A stretch of 64,000 nt of DNA from Whitmania pigra (taxonomy: Eukaryota; Annelida; Clitellata; Hirudinida; Haemopidae). The notes beneath the pieces were generated by a model. It had not been told where the DNA came from and searched no databases. It worked only from the letters and a program-made list of their open reading frames with translations. A program made the translations under genes and the position numbers. The first letter of the stretch is position 1, and every line of letters starts with the position of its first letter. Location: the NCBI GenBank assembly GCA_021613335.1, contig JAJTWR010000458.1, positions 712,001 to 776,000 of the forward strand, read 5' to 3'. Shown one piece after another: positions 57,901 to 64,000 of the stretch.

Positions 57901-60900
57901 ATACCAGATTATCCAGATTCATCCACATTCATTCTATTGGGAGACAAGGAATCATTCTCTTAGTGGTTTATGGATTGTTTTATCACAGGGGAATTGTCAC
58001 TATTGAAAGCACTGAGATCCCCGTCGTTTCTAGGAGAGAAATAAAAAAAAACACAAAAATAAAAACCTAATGAGTCATCTTGTTGCTTTATTGGTAATCA
58101 AGGGAGGGTGGGTGGGGCAATGATTATTTTTAACAAGAAAATATTATGATCACCTTTTAAAATGATTTTAAACACCACTTTCATCACAATCATAAGCATT
58201 TTTCTACTGCATCTCTTCGTGAAGCAGTGTCTTGCTCCATCTGACTCCTGATCTCCTTCTGCTTGAGACCTTTTGACCATTCATCATACTTGGAATGGAC
58301 AGGCTTCTTCACTGCCTCCTCTGCCTCTTTCTTCCTCTGCTTCTTTTTATAATCAGTTAGGCCTTTTAGCACTGTGATCACTTCCTACCTGAACAACCTT
58401 CCTTTCGAACTTGGACCCACGTGATCGGAGATGCACAAGGCAGCAACTCATCTATTGCCCTCAGATCAAGAAACAAAAAAGAGCCTCACAGGAAAAGACT
58501 GAAAGTCATCACATGTCCTCTGTCCTCCATTTGTAAAAGTCATCCTTCTCGACTTTGCGACTCTTTTTGGTGGCAAAGAATTTGTTTTCAAAGCCGTTCG
58601 ACCGGTCCACTCCATCCCAACGAAATCCGGGTCTGATGTTGAACATGTTAGGGGAGCTACCGGGTCCTGGTAGGTGCATCTCGCCTTGCCAGAATTGCCA
58701 ACCTCCGTGGCTCTCTTTTTCCTCATGTGCATACCAGATTATCCAGATTCATCCACATTCATTCTATTGGGAGACAAGGAATCATTCTCTTAGTGGTTTA
58801 TGGATTGTTTTATCACAGGGGAATTGTCACTATTGAAAGCACTGAGATCCCCGTCGTTTCTAGGAGAGAAATAAAAAAAAAACACAAAAATAAAAACCTA
58901 ATGAGTCATCTTGTTGCTTTATTGGTAATCAAGGGAGGGTGGGTGGGGCAATGATTATTTTTAACAAGAAAATATTATGATCACCTTTTAAAATGATTTT
59001 AAACACCACTTTCATCACAATCATAAGCATTTTTCTACTGCATCTCTTCAAACTTGGAAAGGACAGGCTTCTTCACTGCCTCCTCTGCCTCTTTCTTCCT
59101 CTGCTTCTTTTTATAATCAGTTAGGCCTTTTAGCACTGTGATCACTTCCTACCTGAACAACCTTCCTTTCGAACTTGGACCCACGTGATCGGAGATGCAC
59201 AAGGCAGCAACTCATCTATTGCCCTCAGATTAAGAAACAAAAAACAGCCTCACAGGAAAAGATTGAAAGTCATCACATGTCCTCTGTCCTCCATTTGTAA
59301 AAGTCATCCTTCTCGACTTAGCGACTCTTTTTGGTGGCAAAGAATTTGTTTTCAAAGCCGTTCGACCGGTCCACTCCATCCCAACGATATCCGGGTCTGA
59401 TGTTGAACATGTTAGGGGAGCTTCCGGGTCCTGGTAGGTGCATCTCGCCTTGCCAGAATTGCCAACCTCCGTGGCTCTCTTTTTCCTCATGTGCATACCA
59501 GATTATCCAGATTCATCCACATTCATTCTATTGGGAGACAAGGAATCATTCTCTTAGTGGTTTATGGATTGTTTTATCACAGGGGAATTGTCACTATTGA
59601 AAGCACTGAGATCCCCGTCGTTTCTAGGAGAGAAATAAAAAAAAAACACAAAAATAAAAACCTAATGAGTCATCTTGTTGCTTTATTGGTAATCAAGGGA
59701 GGGTGGGTGGGGCAATGATTATTTTTAACAAGAAAATATTGTGATCACCTTTTAAAATGATTTTAAACACCACTTTCATCACAATCATAAGCATTTTTAT
59801 ACTGCATCTCTTCAAACTTGGAAAGGACAGGCTTCTTCACTGCCTCCTCTGCCTCTTTCTTCCTCTGCTTCTTTTTATAATCAGTTAGGCCTTTTAGCAC
59901 TGTGATCACTTCCTACCTGAACAACCTTCCTTTCGAACTTGGACCCACGTGATCGGAGATGCACAAGGCAGCAACTTGGTTGGCAACTCATCTATTGCCC
60001 TCAGATCAAGAAACAATAAACAGCCTCACAGGAAAAGACTGAAAGTCATCACATGTCCTCTGTCCTCCATTTGTAAAAGTCATCCTTCTCGACTTTGCGA
60101 CTCTTTTTGGTGGCAAAGAATTTGTTTTCAAAGCCGTTCGACCGGTCCACTCCATCCCAACGATATCCGGGTCTGATGTTGAACATGTTAGGGGAGCTTC
60201 CGGGCCCTGGTAGGTGCATCTCGCCTTGCCAGAATTGCCAACCTCCGTGGCTCTCTTTTTCCTCATGTGCATGCCAGATTATCCAGATTCATCCCCATTC
60301 CTTCTATTGGGAGACAAGGAACCATTCTCTTAGTGGTTTATGGATTGTTTTATCACAGGGGAATTGTCACCATTGAAAGCACTGAGATCCCCGTCGTTTC
60401 TAGGAGAGAAATAAAAAAAGAGCCAAAAATAAAAACCTAATGAGTCATCTTGTTGCTTTATTGGTAATCAAGGGAGGGTGGGTGGGGCAATGATTATTTT
60501 TAACAAGAAAATATTATGATCACCTTTTAAAATGATTTTAAACACCACTTTCATCACAATCATAAGCATTTTTATACTGCATCTCTTCAAACTTGGAATG
60601 GACAGGCTTCTTCACTGCCTCCTCTGCCTCTTTCTTCCTCTGCTTCATTTTATAATCAGTTAGGCCTTTTAGCACTGTGATCACTTCCTACCTGAACAAC
60701 CTTCCTTTCGAATTTGGACCCACGTGATCGGAGATGCACAAGGCAGCAACTTGGTTGGCAACTCATCTATTGCCCTCAGATCAAGAAACAAAAAACAGAT
60801 AATGTGAAAGGAAAAGACTGAAAGTCATCACATGTCCTCTGTCCTCCACTTGTAAATGTCATCCTTCTCGACTTTGCGACTCTTTTTGGTGGCAAAGAAT

Positions 60901-60945
60901 TTGTTTTCAAAGCCGTTCGACCCGTCCGCTCCATCCCAACGATAT
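54945..60945 (-). repeat. Inverted tandem array of rearranged BUD13 fragments
   Basis: About 7.7 units on the minus strand, with CCTAATRAG marks at 54954, 55609, 56461, 57291, 58066, 58897, 59661 and 60436 (spacings 655, 852, 830, 775, 831, 764, 775). Each unit holds the BUD13 N-side piece ([20 protein letters not shown], with [19 protein letters not shown] in some), a noncoding stretch with AATAAA and a splice-acceptor-like TTTATTTCTCTCCTAG, then [19 protein letters not shown] and, after a frameshift, [18 protein letters not shown] through TEDM. The middle of the domain ([13 protein letters not shown]) is missing, so no unit can make a normal BUD13 C-terminus. Unit length alternates through optional segments of about 67-88 and 12 bases. 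Confidence 0.9.
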
Positions 60946-60984
60946 TGGCTCCATCCCCTATTGGCTACTAATATTTATATGGTG

Positions 60985-62390
60985 AGCTAAAAATAGATTC
61001 TGAATATCAAAACTCTTTATGCTATAAATTAGGTTGTTTTCCGGGGTAGTGCGTACAATTTGAGCGTTGGTAACCTGAAAATTAAGTGTCTGTTGGCAAA
61101 GGCCTTGGAAATTTAAAATAAAGAGATTAAATATCTTTAAAATGAGATCTTTGTCGAAACATTTAGTTAAGTCTAAGTTACGGTTTTATGCATTTGAAAT
61201 GAGGCTGTTTTCCGAGGCAGTTTCCTAAAATTAGTGCGTAAACTTTGAGCGTTAATAACCTGAAATATAAGTGTCTGATGGCAAAGGTCTTGGCAACGTG
61301 ATAAAGATAGCTTAAATCTCTTTAGAATAAGACTTTAGTCAAAACATTTAGTTAAGTCTAAGTTACGGTTTTATGCATTTGAAATGAGGCTGTTTTCCGA
61401 GGCAGTTCGTAAAATTAGTGCTTAAACTTTGAGCGTTAATAACCTGAAATATAAGTGTCTGATGGCAAAGGTCTTGGCAACGTGATAAAGATAGCTTAAA
61501 TCTCATTAGAATAAGACTTTAGTCGAAACATTTAGTTAAGTCTAAGTTACGGTTTTATGCATTTGAAATGAGGCTGTATACCGAGGTAGCACGTAAAATT
61601 AGTTCGTGAAATTTGAACTTTAATAACCTGAAAAATAAGTATCTGATGGCAAAGGCCTTAGAAACGTGATCAAGATAGCTTAAATCTCTTTAGAATGAGA
61701 CCTTAGTCGAAACATTTACTTTAACTTAAGTTACGGTTTTGCATTTTTTCAAATGAGGCTGTATTCCGAGGTAGTGAGTACAATTTGATTCTTAATAACC
61801 TGAAAAATAAGTGTCCGATGGCAAAGGCTTTGGATATTTAAAAAACTGAGATTAAATATCTTTAAAATGAGACCTTTGTCAAAACATTTAGTTAAGTCTA
61901 TGTTACGGTTTTATGCATTTGAAATTAGTCTGTTTTCCCAGATAATGCGTAAAGTTTGAGCTTAAATAACTTGAAACATAAGTGTCTTATGGCGAAGTGG
62001 TTAGAAATGTGAGAAAGATAGCTATGTCTTCAAAATGAGAATTTACTCGAAAAAATGTAGTTTAGTTTAAGTGACAGTTGAATTAAGGCTATTTTTTAGT
62101 CTTAGTTTAGTGCGTTATGTTAGATCGTGAATATCTTGAAAATTATAGGTTTTAATGCAGTTTGGTAATGTGATAAAGTTGGAATATATCTTTTGAGAAT
62201 GAGATCTTACTAGAAAAACTTTGTTAAGTGCAAGCGACGGTTTTTTGCTCTTGAATTAAAGGCTGTTTTTCTAGGCTGATTTTAGTGCGTGATGCTTGAG
62301 CATAAATATCTTGAAAATAATATGTTTTATCGCAAAGAAAGCGTTAGAGTAAGCCAAAACGTAGTCATTTAATGTCTCTTGTTCAGAAGT
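60985..62390. repeat. Degenerate satellite of about 170-183 bp, eight units
   Basis: Units contain GAGGCTGTTTTCCGAGGCAG, a TAATAACCTGAAAAATAAGT-like block and GTTAAGTCTAAGTTACGG, starting near 61024, 61202, 61383, 61566, 61748, 61925, 62090 and 62262. Units are most alike in the middle and decay outward. No coding. Confidence 0.85.
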
Positions 62391-63086
62391 TATGCACTTA
62401 CTGAACAGAGTTCTGTTTTTACATTATTTTAATTTTTGTTTGACGCAGGCAGGATTAGAGACTTTGAAGGCTAGTAATTTTGTGACCACTTGGGTAGACT
62501 ACAAGATCCATGAGTGTTCTGGCAAAAGTCAGGTGATGGCATTACTCCACCACTTCTATTCTCGAGGCTTAATGTCTTTCTACTCAATTTTCCAATTTAT
62601 GAAAATTATTTTCAACAATATTTGAAGATAAGAACATAAATAAATTAGCAACTACCCTAAAATTATGAAACTAAGAATTATATAAAATATCATTAAACGA
62701 ATCGATTTATTTCCTTTTGGCTCAATCTCAGGCATAAATTTGCTTGGCTGCTCCATCACAATTATGGACAGAGAAAAGTTAAAGCGTATTCAGAATATAT
62801 TTTTAGTTCTTAATGTGGAAATTGGTGGGCTGTGGAAAATAGACTCTCATTATAATATTAATTCAACACTAGCCTCATTATCTGTATAGCATAAAGAGTC
62901 TTGATATTTTTAGCTCTCCATATGGATATTGGTGGGCGATAGGAAAGAAGCACTCATTATAATATTGGTTCAACAATTGTCAAACTAACCTCATTATCTA
63001 TATGGCTTAAAGAGTCTTGATATTCAGAATCTATTTTGAACTCTCCAATGGAGAGTCTCCATAAGGATATTGGTGAGCTATAGAAA
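62391..63086. repeat. Satellite flank with short repeats related to 60960-61025
   Basis: Two units near 62840-62935 and 62930-63075 share GGATATTGGTGRGC, CTCATTATAATATT and ATAGCATAAAGAGTCTTGAT. The reverse complement of the last word occurs at 60990-61020, so the satellite is bracketed by inverted repeats. 62391-62840 has no supported gene. Confidence 0.55.
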
Positions 63087-63400
63087 AGGGCGGTAAAACC
63101 GTCCGAGCTGCACACAGCCTTAATGAGATGAAAAATAAGGGAGATAGCTCCACCCCATAACCAAAATTAGCTCCACCTAAAGCGATTAAAATTGATTAAA
63201 AGTAAGTGTTTTCCAATACGTATTGCTAATATAGTACTTTAAAAATAATATTAAGTTATTTAAAAAATAACATTAATAACGCCAATAAATAAATAAATTC
63301 TAAATGTCACAAATGTTTACAAATCTATGTTAAAAGTCTTGAGGTTTATCGAGATGTCTCAAGATGTCTCTATGAATGTTGGGAATACTGTTGCTCGAAA
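63087..63400. repeat. Second copy of the 19.2-kb repeat
   Basis: GCGGTAAAACCGTCCGAGCTG, TTAATGAGATGAAAAATAAG, GATAGCTCCACCCC and GAGATGTCTC recur in the order seen at 19165-19400. CGGTAAAACCG is a small palindrome, as expected near a Helitron 3' end. Confidence 0.6.
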
Positions 63401-63576
63401 TTATTCAATGTAAATAAGAAGCCTCACTACAAATCCGCGTTATTATTCATTACGCATCTTTGGAAAGGATGCTCCAAAAATAACATTCAGCTTTATTTCA
63501 TATAAGTGACTCTGTAATCGTAATGAATCGTTCAGTAGTTCATTCGGTCACCGCATAGCACACATATTGCTACAAC

Positions 63577-63612
63577 CATGGACTCCTAAATATATATATA
63601 TAGGAGTCCATG
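63577..63612. repeat. Perfect hairpin with TA-repeat loop
   Basis: CATGGACTCCTA (63577-63588) and TAGGAGTCCATG (63601-63612) are exact inverse complements around a 12-base AT loop. GCTACAACC stands directly on both sides (63569-63577 and 63612-63620). Confidence 0.9.
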
Positions 63613-63620
63613 CTACAACC

Positions 63621-64000
63621 CAGCAATCATTGGATTCTCTCATCACTCCAGTGGTCAGCTTTCTCAATTCGCTTCGGCCCCTCGGTTGCTCAGTAAATTC
63701 TCCATTAAAATACTTTCTGTTGTGTGTCAGTAATTTACACAATTATTGACGATCCAAAAGTTTCATCTGTCGAAAGAACTTTTGAGTGCACCACAACACA
63801 GTTAGAGAACAATTAACAAAATTATTTCTACAATTATTTTATTTGATAAATAAAAACTCAACACCTTGTGAAAAGAGTGTTAATATTGGGATGAAATAAC
63901 AGTAATATTGCCATGTGCATATCGTCAGAAAGACTTTGTGTTTTACGTTGTCCCTTGAAGTCCTAAAGACATGAGTCTTCAGGTGACGCTTGAAGAGCTC
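63621..64000. other. End of window, no feature recognised
   Basis: No gene, RNA or mobile element is supported in the last 380 bases. Confidence 0.4.

Noticed and set aside
55267..60376. 93-aa plus-strand frames ([15 protein letters not shown] type) repeated in the array
   Set aside because: Antisense to the BUD13-derived segment; no independent coding evidence.
62392..62625. 77-aa frame with a possible acceptor before GLETLKASNF
   Set aside because: No similarity recognised and no partner exon; left as intergenic.

Overview
The window is animal nuclear DNA. It is AT-rich, its genes are split by GT-AG introns from tens of bases to several kilobases, and it is dense with simple repeats and eukaryotic transposons (hAT, Tc1, Helitron, foldback, LINE tails, a SINE). 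The gene set (TIAM/still-life RhoGEF, FGFRL1-like Ig protein, kaptin, TAMM41, TMEM223-like, BUD13, TRIP12-like HECT, ZAP/TREX-like) points to an invertebrate, probably bilaterian. A spiralian such as a leech would fit, but that is a low-confidence guess.

Layout. 0.6-18.4 kb (+): the 3' part of a TIAM/still-life-type Rac exchange factor (RBD, PDZ, DH and PH exons), whose introns hold many dead transposons. 19-24 kb: a decayed Helitron, a truncated foldback element and an intronless broken HECT ligase. 24-31.8 kb: mostly noncoding, with a possible promoter and 5' exon near 25.9-26.2 kb and a triplet microsatellite of about 800 bp. 31.8-34.9 kb (+): a single-Ig membrane protein resembling the first Ig of FGFRL1. 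35.3-38.9 kb (-): kaptin (KPTN), tail-to-tail with the Ig gene. 39-43.7 kb: DNA transposons (hAT, Tc1) and two identical 49-bp retroposed units. 44.4-46.4 kb: TMEM223-like (+) and TAMM41 (-), convergent and closely packed. 46.8-61 kb: two arrays of BUD13 C-terminal gene fragments facing each other (611-bp units on +, about 765-850-bp units on -), flanking a broken gene that joins ZAP/PARP12-like CCCH fingers to a TREX-like exonuclease. 61-64 kb: a degenerate satellite of about 180 bp, Helitron-related repeats and a perfect hairpin.

The genes do not form one pathway. KPTN belongs to KICSTOR/mTORC1 nutrient signalling, TAMM41 to mitochondrial cardiolipin synthesis, TIAM to Rac activation and BUD13 to the RES splicing complex. 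The most unusual points are the inverted BUD13 arrays, the CCCH-TREX fusion (broken here), foldback elements with 9-bp target duplications carrying a hAT core, and the 49-bp retroposons. Exon borders were read by eye from splice consensus and reading phase; family names come from remembered protein similarity, not a database search.
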